A program made the translations under genes and the position numbers. A model generated the notes under the pieces. The model made no database searches and was not told the origin of the DNA. It saw only the letters and a list, made by a program, of their open reading frames with translations. Shown here piece by piece: positions 31,994 to 40,359 of a stretch of 64,000 nucleotides of DNA. The stretch is from an uncultured Prevotellaceae bacterium (GTDB lineage Bacteria; Bacteroidota; Bacteroidia; Bacteroidales; Bacteroidaceae). Location of the stretch: contig OMWH01000001.1 in the NCBI GenBank assembly GCA_900314755.1, positions 124,001 through 188,000 on the forward strand, read 5' to 3'. Position 1 is the first letter of the stretch, and each line of letters begins with the position of its first letter.

Positions 31994-32877
31994 TATTTCA
32001 CTTTCGCAACCAGTTCAGCGGGATATTTCGGCATCGCACCGTTCTGGGTACATACATAGGCACTCACCTCCACGGCGATGCGGTGTGCTTCCTCGACGGG
32101 TTTGCCGTTCAGGATGGCGGCACAGAAACTTCCTGTGAAGGAGTCGCCTGCACCTACGGTATCGGCAACCTCCACTTTCGGAGTGGGCTGGAAGGAATGC
32201 TTGCCGTCAGCAGTGAACACATGACTGCCATTGGTGCCACAGGTCAGTACGAGCATCTGCAGGTTGTATTCCTTCACCATCTTCTCGCAGATCTTGGCAT
32301 CGTCCAAATCCTGATAGCCGAACATACGGGTAACGACCACCAGTTCCTCGTCATTGATCTTCAGGATATTACAACGCTTGAACGACTCCTCCAGAATCTC
32401 CTTGGAGAAGAACTGCTGGCGCAGGTTGATATCACATATCTTGATACAGTCCTCTGGAGTAGCGTCGAGGAACTGCTGGATGGTCTGGCGACTCACGATG
32501 TTACGCTGGGCAAGGGAGCCGAAGCACACGGCACGGCAGTTCTTTGCCGCCGCTTTGATCTCGTCATTGAAAGGGATATTATCCCAAGCCACATTCTCCT
32601 TGATCTCATAGGTGGGGATGCCCTCACCAGTCAGGGTCACCTGTACGGTGCCAGTAGCATACGGTACCCGTGGCATCAGGTATTTCAGTCCGTTCTGTTC
32701 CAGCGCCTCTATCGTCTCGTCAGCGAGCTTGTCCTCACCCAGTGCACTGATGGCAACGGTGTCCAGTCCAAACTGCCCTGCATGATAGGCGAAGTTAGCA
32801 GGAGCGCCACCCAGTTTCTTTCCCTCGGGCAGCATGTCCCATAATGCCTCGCCCAGTCCTATAATCAGATTCTTCAT
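31993..32877 (-). CDS. Fructokinase, PfkB family
   Basis: 294 residues. PfkB sugar-kinase features are GGAPANFAYHAGQFG near residue 22, ATGTVQVTL near residue 73 and the catalytic signature DTVGAGDSFTGSF near residue 238, with Asp as base in GAGD. It phosphorylates a sugar, most probably fructose, in the cytoplasm. It is the last gene of the operon GH32-MFS-kinase, so it handles fructose released from fructan. Fructose specificity is inferred from context. Confidence 0.9.
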   Translation of the reverse strand: MKNLIIGLGEALWDMLPEGKKLGGAPANFAYHAGQFGLDTVAISALGEDKLADETIEALEQNGLKYLMPRVPYATGTVQVTLTGEGIPTYEIKENVAWDNIPFNDEIKAAAKNCRAVCFGSLAQRNIVSRQTIQQFLDATPEDCIKICDINLRQQFFSKEILEESFKRCNILKINDEELVVVTRMFGYQDLDDAKICEKMVKEYNLQMLVLTCGTNGSHVFTADGKHSFQPTPKVEVADTVGAGDSFTGSFCAAILNGKPVEEAHRIAVEVSAYVCTQNGAMPKYPAELVAKVK

Positions 32878-32892
32878 AGTTTTATTGTATTT

Positions 32893-34113
32893 TTAGTTCT
32901 TGACTTGTTTGATATAGGTGAATAGATAGATGACACCCACAGCCATCACTGCAACGGCACCAGCCTGTCCCATGGCATCACTCATGAAGCCCATGATGAG
33001 GGGGAATACCGTACCGCCGAAGAGTCCCATAATCATCAGACCAGATACCTCGTTCTGCTTGTCGGGAACGGAGAGCAGTGCCTCGGAGAATGCCATGGAG
33101 AAGATATTGGAGTTACCATAACCGACCAGGGCGATGGCAATATACAGTACCATCTTCGACTGACCGCTGAACATAAGGATCATACTTGCCGCCATCAGCA
33201 CGACACTGATGATGAAGAACCAGCGGGTCTTCATCACACGGAGGAAGAAAGAACCTGTCAGTGCGCCGATGGTACGGAAGATGAAGTACAGGGAAGTGGC
33301 GAAGGCAGCTTCGTTAAGGGTCATGCCGACACGCTCCATCAGCAGTTTAGGAGCCGTGGTGTTGGTACCCACGTCAATACCCACGTGACACATGATGGCG
33401 AGGAATGACAGCAGTACGATGGGTTTGCTCAACATGCGCAGACAATCCAGATAAGAATTGAAGAATTGAAGAATTGGAGAACTGAAGGTTTTGTTTTCAT
33501 TCTTCCATTCTTCCACTTTTCCATTCTTCAATTCTTCCACAATAGGGGTTGCCCATAACAAAGCGGTGGACAACAGACCTACGACGAAATATACCATGAA
33601 CAGCACACGCCAGTCATAGCCGAACGAGGGGATGACCTGTGTGGCACCCCACATGGCGAGATAAGGGGCAAGGAACGAGGCTATCGCCTTCACAAACTGT
33701 CCGAAAGTCAGTGTCGATGCAAGGTTCTTGTCACCGATAATAAGCATGGCAAGGGGGTTGATGCTCGTCTGCATCAGTGCGTTACCGATACCCAGCAGCG
33801 AGAAGGCTATGAGCATCACCGTGAAGGAGTTGCCGAAGAGGGGTATCAGCAAGGACACCACCGTCACGATGAGTGAGAGCAATACCGTGTTCTTACGTCC
33901 TATCTTGTTCATCAGCATACCCGTAGGTACGGAGAAGATGAGGAACCAGAAGAATACCAGTGAGGGGAAGATATTAGCGACAGAGTCAGACAGTCCGAGG
34001 TCTTCCTTCACATAGTTGGATGCGATGCCCACAAGGTCTACGAAGCCCATGCAGAAGAAGCAGAGCATCACAGGAATCAGATAAATCGATTTATTGGTGT
34101 TGTTTGCCATCAT
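32893..34113 (-). CDS. Sugar permease, MFS (FucP-like)
   Basis: 406 residues, 12 predicted membrane helices in two halves. NKIGRKNTVL is the loop 2-3 motif and GNALMQTSINPL resembles the FucP/glucose-galactose permease group. It would import a monosaccharide with protons, here probably fructose, by position between the GH32 and fructokinase genes. The central cytoplasmic loop (~residues 192-222) is Glu/Lys/Asn-rich and is encoded by two facing 8-bp arrays (33455-33537). It starts next to the GH32 stop (34115), and the kinase follows 15 bases downstream. Confidence 0.88.
   Translation of the reverse strand: MMANNTNKSIYLIPVMLCFFCMGFVDLVGIASNYVKEDLGLSDSVANIFPSLVFFWFLIFSVPTGMLMNKIGRKNTVLLSLIVTVVSLLIPLFGNSFTVMLIAFSLLGIGNALMQTSINPLAMLIIGDKNLASTLTFGQFVKAIASFLAPYLAMWGATQVIPSFGYDWRVLFMVYFVVGLLSTALLWATPIVEELKNGKVEEWKNENKTFSSPILQFFNSYLDCLRMLSKPIVLLSFLAIMCHVGIDVGTNTTAPKLLMERVGMTLNEAAFATSLYFIFRTIGALTGSFFLRVMKTRWFFIISVVLMAASMILMFSGQSKMVLYIAIALVGYGNSNIFSMAFSEALLSVPDKQNEVSGLMIMGLFGGTVFPLIMGFMSDAMGQAGAVAVMAVGVIYLFTYIKQVKN
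33455..33540. repeat. Two facing 8-bp arrays inside the MFS gene, together an inverted repeat
   Basis: Left arm: GAATTGAA x2, GAATTGGA and GAACTGAA (33455-33486). Right arm: CATTCTTC x2, CACTTTTC, CATTCTTC and AATTCTTC (33498-33537). The arms are roughly complementary, so the region could fold. It codes for the central cytoplasmic loop between helices 6 and 7. Confidence 0.88.
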
Positions 34114-34114
34114 T

Positions 34115-35794
34115 TCAGAAAGGATAAATAGTTACTTTTGCGTTATTGGTCACTTTGATCTGCGTATAAGGCTCTGTGGGGAACACGAGGTTCGTCATTG
34201 CCATACGTCCATCAGCGTCGAAAGCCTCGATAGAGCTGTGGTCGATGAAGATACGCAGTTGTTTGACGGCACCATAGGTGGGTGCGACGGTCTTGCAGGG
34301 GAATGCCTCGCTGAAGCTGGCATAGCTGCGGGTACGGTCCATCGAGAACGTGTTCTTGACAGCGTCATACTCCATCACCACCTGCTCGCCGAGTGAGTTG
34401 GAGAAGGTAATTTCCGTAGAGCCTTTCAGGTCGATGACCAGCTCACCGGTCTGTGGCAGTTTGTTAGTGGTCTTGCCACGCAGGGCAAGCATCTCCTTCG
34501 AGGGTGTCACCCCGCAGTAGGTCTGTCCGTTATACTCGAAGAGGTCGAGGTCACGGGGAATGCTGTTGGCACTGCGGTACTGCTTGGTGGGCACTTGGTT
34601 GGCATACTGCCAGTTCGACATCCATGCCAGGGCGATGTGTCTTCCCTCTGGGGCGTTGTCGAAGGTGACGGTGGCATAATGGTCCTTGCCATAGTCCATC
34701 CAACGGGTGTCTGTATGCTCACAGGTGAACTTCTTTCCGTCGAAGTCACCGATGAAATACTGGGTAGCGGAGCCGCCGAAGGGACCACCGGGGTTGATAT
34801 TACATATCAGCATCCATTTCTGCTTGTTGGTACCACGGACGGTCATCTTCATGAGGTCAGGACACTCCCATACACCGTCATGACAACCGTATTCCTTACC
34901 GAAGGAACTCTCATACGTCCAGTCTTTCAGGTTGTCGGAGGAGTAGATGTGCATCTCCTGTCCGACGGCAAGTACCATGTTCCATTTCTGGATATCTGCA
35001 TTCCAGAACGCCTTCGGGTCACGGAAGTCCTCCTCCTTGCTGACGAGGATGGGGTTGCCGTCATATTTCTCAAACGTCTTACCGTTATCCTTGGAGATTG
35101 CCATTGACTGCACCTGACTCTTTCCTGCTGAGGTGTAGAAAGCGACCACCTGGTTGTTCTTCTTGTCCACCACGCACGAACCACTGAAGATGTCACCTAA
35201 TGCGTCCGGCTCGATGGCGGTAGGCTGAGCCTCCCAGTGAATAAGGTCACGGCTGGTGGAGTGTCCCCATGTCATGTTCTCCCACATAGAGCCGTAGGGG
35301 TTCCACTGATAGAAGAGGTGATAGACACCATCCTTATAGAACATACCGTTGGGGTCGTTCATCCATCCGTAGACGGGGGTGTGGTGGTACTTGGGACGGT
35401 ATTTCTCACGGTTGGCAGTGTCGAAGGTGTTACTCTGCTTCATCTCCTGCCAGCAGAGGAAATCCTTCATGGCACCGGTGAAACGACGGTCACCGTAGAA
35501 CGTGATGTCCAGCAACAGCTCTTTCGTGCCATAGCGCTGGATATCCAGGGGCACGTAATAGTCCACCTTGTCAACAGCAAGTCTCATGTTCAACGACTGA
35601 ACCTGTTGTCCTTTTACCAACACACGGATGTTGGCATTGTCTTCTCGCTCTTGTACGGGCAGCAGCAGATAGCGGCTGTTCACCTCTACCCTCTGCATGG
35701 CGTGACTCTTTCCCAATACGAGAGGTTTCTGCTGCGCGCTGACAGTCATCACGGCAAACAGCATCACCATCAGGGTTAAAAACAGTTTCTTCAT
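34115..35794 (-). CDS. Fructan hydrolase, glycoside hydrolase family 32
   Basis: 559 residues from ATG 35794 (MKKLFLTLMVML, signal peptide ending near VSAQQ). The GH32 five-blade propeller motifs are all present: the nucleophile motif WMNDPNGMFY (~residue 147), FRDPKAFW (~257) and the acid/base motif WECPDLMKM (~311). A C-terminal beta-sandwich ends in LRIFIDHSSIEAFDADGRM. It hydrolyses beta-linked fructose from levan, inulin or sucrose in the periplasm or at the surface. It leads an operon with a sugar permease and a fructokinase and shares an operator-like block with the SusC promoter. Confidence 0.95.
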   Translation of the reverse strand: MKKLFLTLMVMLFAVMTVSAQQKPLVLGKSHAMQRVEVNSRYLLLPVQEREDNANIRVLVKGQQVQSLNMRLAVDKVDYYVPLDIQRYGTKELLLDITFYGDRRFTGAMKDFLCWQEMKQSNTFDTANREKYRPKYHHTPVYGWMNDPNGMFYKDGVYHLFYQWNPYGSMWENMTWGHSTSRDLIHWEAQPTAIEPDALGDIFSGSCVVDKKNNQVVAFYTSAGKSQVQSMAISKDNGKTFEKYDGNPILVSKEEDFRDPKAFWNADIQKWNMVLAVGQEMHIYSSDNLKDWTYESSFGKEYGCHDGVWECPDLMKMTVRGTNKQKWMLICNINPGGPFGGSATQYFIGDFDGKKFTCEHTDTRWMDYGKDHYATVTFDNAPEGRHIALAWMSNWQYANQVPTKQYRSANSIPRDLDLFEYNGQTYCGVTPSKEMLALRGKTTNKLPQTGELVIDLKGSTEITFSNSLGEQVVMEYDAVKNTFSMDRTRSYASFSEAFPCKTVAPTYGAVKQLRIFIDHSSIEAFDADGRMAMTNLVFPTEPYTQIKVTNNAKVTIYPF

Positions 35795-35832
35795 TTGCAT
35801 TTCGTTTTTAGTTATTTCCAATCAATCTGCTG

Positions 35833-35840
35833 CAAAATTA
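35833..35840 (-). promoter_or_regulatory. -7 promoter element (TAATTTTG) of the GH32 operon
   Basis: TAnnTTTG box on the minus strand, 38 bases before ATG 35794. Confidence 0.65.
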
Positions 35841-35879
35841 CAAGAATCTGCCATTTCATCGTGTAACTTTTGATACAAA

Positions 35880-35915
35880 AACTAAAAAAAAACGTTCATT
35901 GAAACATTTTTGCTA
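35880..35915 (-). promoter_or_regulatory. Fructan-locus operator candidate, copy 1
   Basis: The plus-strand block CGTTCATTGAAACATTTTTG at 35893 is preceded by AACT and an A run. It matches 20 of 23 bases of the block upstream of susC at 48321. In both cases CGTTCA lies exactly 60 bases from the first base of the -7 box. Confidence 0.7.
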
Positions 35916-36201
35916 TAAAAACAGACATCTTTCCCCTCTTTTCATTGCCCATTGAAAGATTAGTCCTCCTAAAAGGCAAAGACAATGTCGGTTGTTAATT
36001 CAGGGGAGACATGATAAGTTACTCGTATTGTTTGATAGGAATATCAGAATCCTTTTCGCGCGCACGCGCGCATACATAAAATTTTTTACCCTTGCAACCG
36101 TTGCCACCTTGCAACACTTTCTGAAAATCAGCGTGTTACGTGTGACAACGAGGTGACAAGGGTGACAAGGAATGGCGTTTTTGCCCATAGATTCACTCCC
36201 A
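35916..36201. other. Intergenic stretch with alternating CG/CA tract and 9-bp repeats
   Basis: No gene is convincing here. Bases 36057-36078 are strictly alternating pyrimidine-purine (CGCGCGCACGCGCGCATACA and on), able to adopt Z-DNA. At 36088-36115 CCTTGCAAC is repeated, and at 36148-36170 GGTGACAAG is repeated. A 62-codon minus-strand frame across this region is built from those repeats and is not called. Confidence 0.6.
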
Positions 36202-36373
36202 CCCTATGGAACAAGTTATTCCTCCCTATGGAACAAAGTCATTCCAAGCCATGTAACAAAGTGTTCCACCCCATGGAACAAACAGGAAGGTGCCGCCTCC
36301 GTGGGTCGAAGGTGCCGCCTCCGTGGGTCGAAGGTGCCGCCTCCGTGGGTCGAAGGTGCCGCCTTCGAGAGGC
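36202..36373. repeat. 22-bp periodic array upstream of the GH2 gene
   Basis: Four imperfect units with CCATGGAAC/CTATGGAAC cores (ATG at 36206, 36228, 36251 and 36273) are followed by three exact GC-rich 22-bp units starting at 36286, 36308 and 36330, and a diverged fourth at 36352. TTCC upstream of each ATGGAA makes a TTCC...GGAA inverted repeat, as in the array at 1148. The total span is about 170 bp. Confidence 0.9.
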
Positions 36374-36403
36374 GAAGGTACGGGCTTCAAGGGTTTTGGT
36401 GCG

Positions 36404-36453
36404 CCCTGTACATTGTTTTTCCAGGAAAAAAAGGGAGAAGGGGAGTCGTTTTG
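36404..36453 (+). promoter_or_regulatory. Conserved upstream module, copy B
   Basis: Ungapped match to 1354-1402 (about 41 of 49). It ends in GTTTTG, which is in position for the -33 element of the -7 box at 36477-36484. Confidence 0.65.
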
Positions 36454-36476
36454 TAGCGTTTTTCCAAAAAAATATG

Positions 36477-36484
36477 TATCTTTG
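36477..36484 (+). promoter_or_regulatory. -7 promoter element (TATCTTTG) of the GH2 gene
   Basis: Exact TAnnTTTG box, 27 bases before ATG 36512. It supports this start over the upstream in-frame ATG at 36290, which lies inside the repeat array. Confidence 0.75.
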
Positions 36485-36511
36485 TGGCATCAACCAATAA
36501 ATAAAAGACAG

Positions 36512-38740
36512 ATGATTCAGAAACGGACAAGGACAATGATGGTGGCAGTCATGCTATTATCTGGTATGATGGTCATGAATGCGGCGACAGCTATTCAGCG
36601 GAAACAACGGCTCAACGACCAGTGGCAGTTTGTGCAGAACGACAGTGATTTCACCAAAGCACGTGCGGTGACATTACCCCATGACTGGAGTATAGAACAG
36701 CGTTTTGACGTTCATGCCCCTTCTGGCAACGACGGCGGCTATCTGCCTACGGGCAAGGGATGGTACCGTCGCACGCTGACATTGGGGAAAGCCTATGAGG
36801 GAAAGAAAGTCCGTCTCTATTTCGAAGGTGTCTATATGAACTCACGGGTCTACATCAATGGCAGAGAGGCAGGAGGATGGCGTTATGGCTACTCGTCGTT
36901 CTGGGTGGATGCCACCCCCTATATTAAGACAGGTGACAACGAGATAGTGGTCAGTGTCGACAACTCCCAGCAGAAGAACTGCCGGTGGTACTCCGGGTCG
37001 GGTATCTATCGGAACGTGTGGCTTGTCACCACCGGCAAGACCTATATAGACGACTGGAGCATACAGGTGCGTTTCCCGGATGTCCATCATGTGGAGCTGA
37101 GTGCCAGCGTCGTCCGTGAGGATGGGACATCCTATCCGATACAGCGTACGATAACGGTGGAGAATCCCCGTCTATGGTCACCGGAGGATCCTTATCTCTA
37201 TCATACGGAATTGGAGGTGGAGGGTGTTGACCGTGTCCCCGTAACCTATGGCATCCGTACCATTGACTACGATGCGCAGCGGGGGTTGCTGCTCAATGGC
37301 AAGTCTGTCAAACTGAACGGAGCCTGTCTGCACCACGACAATGGAATACTGGGTGCAGCCGCTTATGATGACGCAGAATACAGGAAGGCGAAGCTGATGA
37401 AGGAAGCAGGGTTCAATGCCGTGCGTACCTCGCACAACCCTCCTTCGGAAACCTTCCTGAAGGCTTGTGATGAACTGGGACTGCTGGTGATTGACGAGGC
37501 TTTCGACGGTTGGAGGGAGAAGAAGAACGACTACGACTATCACACGTTGATAGACCAGTGGTGGCAGCGTGACCTCGATGCCATGGTGCTGCGTGACCGC
37601 CTGCATCCCAGCATCTTCTGCTGGAGCATTGGCAATGAGGTGATAGAACGCAAGAAAATCGAGGTAGTGAAGACTGCCCGTCAGATGGCAGAGCATATCC
37701 GGAAGACAGACCCCCAGAAGCGCCCGGTGACCTCGGCACTGGCGGCATGGGACGCTGACTGGGATATTTACGACCCGTTGGCGGCAGAACATGACATCGT
37801 GGGATATAACTATATGATATTCAAGGCAGAAAGCGACCATCAGCGGGTTCCTTCCCGCGTGATGATGCAGACGGAGAGCTTCCCTCGTGATGCCTGGCAG
37901 AACTACGAGCGGTCGCAGAAGCATCCGTATATCCTGGGCGACTTCGTATGGACGGGTCTCGATTATATCGGTGAGTCAGGTATCGGTCGTTACTACTATG
38001 AGGGTGATGTCCCTGGCGAGGGATGGGAGCGTCCGCTATTCCCTTGGCACGCAGCCTATTGCGGGGATGTCGACTTGACAGGAAAGCGTAAACCCGTCAG
38101 CTATTACCGCTCCCTGTTGTGGAATGGCGGGAAGACCTATATGGCAGTACGAGAGCCGGATGGCTATTACGGCAAGGTGAAGACATCGATGTGGAGCACA
38201 TGGCCTACCACGGAACGCTGGACATGGAAAGGATGGGAAGGTAAACCGATAGAGGTGGTGGTGTACAGCCGGGAGCCTCAGGTCCGTCTGTACCTGAACG
38301 GTCAGCTGGTGGGCACACAGTCGACCAGTGAGATGAAGGCGGTGTTCACATTACCGTACGAGCCCGGCATCTTACGGGCTGAGGCTGGCAGCGACCATTG
38401 TGAGTTACAGACCGCCGGTGAACCGGTGTCTGTCCGCCTGACTGCCGACCGCCAGCAGCTAAAGGCTGACGGACAGTCTTTGGCATTCATTACCATAGAG
38501 GTGGTGGATGCCCAGGGACGTGTGGTGCCGGATGCCCAGAAACCATTGGATGTGAAGGTGACGGGCAGTGCCGCCTTGTTGGGTGTAGGTAATGCGAATG
38601 TCAGGGACAACGATCCTTACTTCGACGCCCAGCACCATACCTGGCAGGGACGTGCCATGGCAGTGATACGCAGTAACGGAAAACGGGGCAAGGCTGTCAT
38701 CACAGTCAATGGCTCCCGGCTCACGGTGAATGTGAGATAA
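36512..38740 (+). CDS. Secreted glycoside hydrolase family 2 enzyme (beta-galactosidase type)
   Basis: 742 residues from ATG 36512 with a signal peptide (TMMVAVMLLSGMMVMNAATA). The N-terminal sugar-binding jelly-roll contains the HDWSIEQRFD motif near residue 54 and RWYSGSGIYRNVWLV near residue 160. The TIM barrel has GACLHHDNG (~residue 275), RTSHNPPSETFLKACDELG (~305), the acid/base block WSIGNEVIE (~375) and DFVWTGLDYIGE (~480). C-terminal Ig-like domains follow. The second domain between ~175 and 235 looks shorter than usual for GH2. It removes a beta-linked sugar from glycans. It lies divergently between the two fructan operons but carries a different upstream module, so membership in the fructan locus is uncertain. 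Confidence 0.9.
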   Translation: MIQKRTRTMMVAVMLLSGMMVMNAATAIQRKQRLNDQWQFVQNDSDFTKARAVTLPHDWSIEQRFDVHAPSGNDGGYLPTGKGWYRRTLTLGKAYEGKKVRLYFEGVYMNSRVYINGREAGGWRYGYSSFWVDATPYIKTGDNEIVVSVDNSQQKNCRWYSGSGIYRNVWLVTTGKTYIDDWSIQVRFPDVHHVELSASVVREDGTSYPIQRTITVENPRLWSPEDPYLYHTELEVEGVDRVPVTYGIRTIDYDAQRGLLLNGKSVKLNGACLHHDNGILGAAAYDDAEYRKAKLMKEAGFNAVRTSHNPPSETFLKACDELGLLVIDEAFDGWREKKNDYDYHTLIDQWWQRDLDAMVLRDRLHPSIFCWSIGNEVIERKKIEVVKTARQMAEHIRKTDPQKRPVTSALAAWDADWDIYDPLAAEHDIVGYNYMIFKAESDHQRVPSRVMMQTESFPRDAWQNYERSQKHPYILGDFVWTGLDYIGESGIGRYYYEGDVPGEGWERPLFPWHAAYCGDVDLTGKRKPVSYYRSLLWNGGKTYMAVREPDGYYGKVKTSMWSTWPTTERWTWKGWEGKPIEVVVYSREPQVRLYLNGQLVGTQSTSEMKAVFTLPYEPGILRAEAGSDHCELQTAGEPVSVRLTADRQQLKADGQSLAFITIEVVDAQGRVVPDAQKPLDVKVTGSAALLGVGNANVRDNDPYFDAQHHTWQGRAMAVIRSNGKRGKAVITVNGSRLTVNVR

Positions 38741-38745
38741 CAGAA

Positions 38746-38782
38746 ACTCCGCCCAAGTATCATCACGGAACTTGGGCGGAGT
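38746..38782. terminator. Hairpin between convergent GH2 and secreted-protein genes
   Basis: ACTCCGCCCAAGT (38746-38758) and ACTTGGGCGGAGT (38770-38782) form a perfect 13-bp stem with an 11-base loop. There is no T run on either strand, so termination may be inefficient or helped by a factor; the position between convergent stops supports the role. Confidence 0.7.
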
Positions 38783-38806
38783 CATTAGAAGGTGTCAGTT
38801 CCTAAT

Positions 38807-40261
38807 TCATTTCACAATCACCTTTTTGCCATTGATAATATAGAGACCCTTATTGCCCACCTTGTCCACACGGACACCGTTCAGGTTATAGATGTTCTGA
38901 ATCGGATTCTTAACAGATATATTGTTAATACCTGTTGATATGCCGTCAATGGTGACACTTCTTGCTCCTGCAGGAATAGTGGTCATCAGAGCATGGAAGC
39001 TCTTGACTGTGGCACCTGAGGCACCCTTTTGAAATTTTCCGTCGTCATTGATACCATATTTGCCCTCCGCACTCTTAGGAACATAGATGCCGATGAATGG
39101 TTCAGAGAAAGACTCGGGAGTGTTCACAACACCTTTGTTTGTGAAGTTCAACTCGGTAGCGGCTGCATCAACTGCAGTAGCAAGGAAAGGAACGTTAGCG
39201 TCCGCATGGTCGGCAGTAGTGAAGTTGACGGCATCTGCCGTTGAAGAGGTATAAGTGGCAATCTTACAGTTGGTACTGATTTCCGCCTGTCCCACATAGA
39301 ATGGCAGACACATGGTGTTGATGCCAGCCTTGATACTGCGTGTTACCTGTACTGCAGTAGCGGTGAAATCAATCGGAGTATAGAAAGGATAACTCTCGTC
39401 GAGTACCATCTTTGGTGTAATGTTCTTCTCTCCATCCCAGCGGATGACATTGTCAGTATCATAGAAGTCGGTGGGTGAGAGAATCAACAGGTTATGATTC
39501 TTCGTGCGCAATTGTGGACCATCACCATCGGTGACGGCAGCACCTGTCAGGTTGAGGAAGCACACATCAGCAGACAGTTTGCTAAGCAGCAAGGAATAGT
39601 CGTCGTAATCCACGGTGTGCCAGTCACCATCCCAAGTACACTGATACTTCCCCTTGCTTAATGAGCCGGTGATCTCAACCTGCTTGGAGGTCAGTGAACC
39701 ATCAGCCAGCGTACGGATAGCAGCACCATCTTTCAGCATAGGACCCTCTAACTGGATATCGTCAATATAAATGGTTTTACCCTCACCATCGGCTGTTTCT
39801 TCATAAGGCCAAATAGCAATGACGTTGTTGTTTGTATCAGTAATTTTGTCCTCGTCAGGACCAACACTGTATTCATAGACCATGGTCTGCCATTCGCCTG
39901 GAGTGTCATACCAGAAGATACGTTTTACATTATATGCACCATCCTTACCTTCCAATTGCACCATCACGTTGTGCTTATCTTCCATTTTCATTCGGAAAGT
40001 CAGGCGACGCAATCCTTTGAAATCAGCATCACCAACAGGCAGTGCGATATTGTGATGCTCTTGATCCCAACCACCAGGATTGGCTTTCAAGGTTGCTTTC
40101 AGACACTTATTGCTTCCATCTTCTATTACAGTAGGATCAGCACGGTTCCAGAATCCACCGTCTGAGTCCACTTCCTTATCATCTCCATTCCATAGTACAA
40201 TCTGTGCCGAGGCAGTAACGGCTGCCAGCATCATGAATAATGTGAGTAATTGTTTTTTCAT
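38807..40261 (-). CDS. Secreted carbohydrate-binding-like protein with type IX-like tail
   Basis: 484 residues. A signal peptide (MKKQLLTLFMMLAAVTASAQ) is followed by a beta-sandwich region (~21-180) with FKGLRRLTFRMKME and IYIDDIQLEGP, resembling family 4/9/11-type carbohydrate-binding modules. A middle region of unknown fold comes next, and the C-terminus (IYNLNGVRVDKVGNKGLYIING) resembles type IX sorting tails. It is probably displayed on or released from the cell surface to bind glycan. It is last in the SusC-SusD-DUF4960-GH32-like series, separated from the gene before it by 98 bases with no clear terminator. No catalytic motif is apparent. Confidence 0.75.
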   Translation of the reverse strand: MKKQLLTLFMMLAAVTASAQIVLWNGDDKEVDSDGGFWNRADPTVIEDGSNKCLKATLKANPGGWDQEHHNIALPVGDADFKGLRRLTFRMKMEDKHNVMVQLEGKDGAYNVKRIFWYDTPGEWQTMVYEYSVGPDEDKITDTNNNVIAIWPYEETADGEGKTIYIDDIQLEGPMLKDGAAIRTLADGSLTSKQVEITGSLSKGKYQCTWDGDWHTVDYDDYSLLLSKLSADVCFLNLTGAAVTDGDGPQLRTKNHNLLILSPTDFYDTDNVIRWDGEKNITPKMVLDESYPFYTPIDFTATAVQVTRSIKAGINTMCLPFYVGQAEISTNCKIATYTSSTADAVNFTTADHADANVPFLATAVDAAATELNFTNKGVVNTPESFSEPFIGIYVPKSAEGKYGINDDGKFQKGASGATVKSFHALMTTIPAGARSVTIDGISTGINNISVKNPIQNIYNLNGVRVDKVGNKGLYIINGKKVIVK

Positions 40262-40359
40262 ATTCTTTCGCGTATTTAATGGTTAGTACTAAAAATGTTA
40301 TCCTGAAACAATCTACTCACCTCTGCGAGAACTACTAACTATTAACCAAAACTAACTAA

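Noticed and set aside
32354..32611. Plus-strand frames opposite the fructokinase gene
   Set aside because: PfkB signatures are on the minus strand; these frames have no supporting signal.
36000..36188. 62-codon minus-strand frame with a basic product
   Set aside because: It is built from the alternating CG tract and the 9-bp repeats and has no recognisable start context or family features.
36286..36373. CRISPR array or coding repeat at the GH2 upstream region
   Set aside because: Tandem 22-bp units have no spacers and cycle through all frames; the in-frame ATG at 36290 is upstream of the promoter box, so it is not a plausible start.
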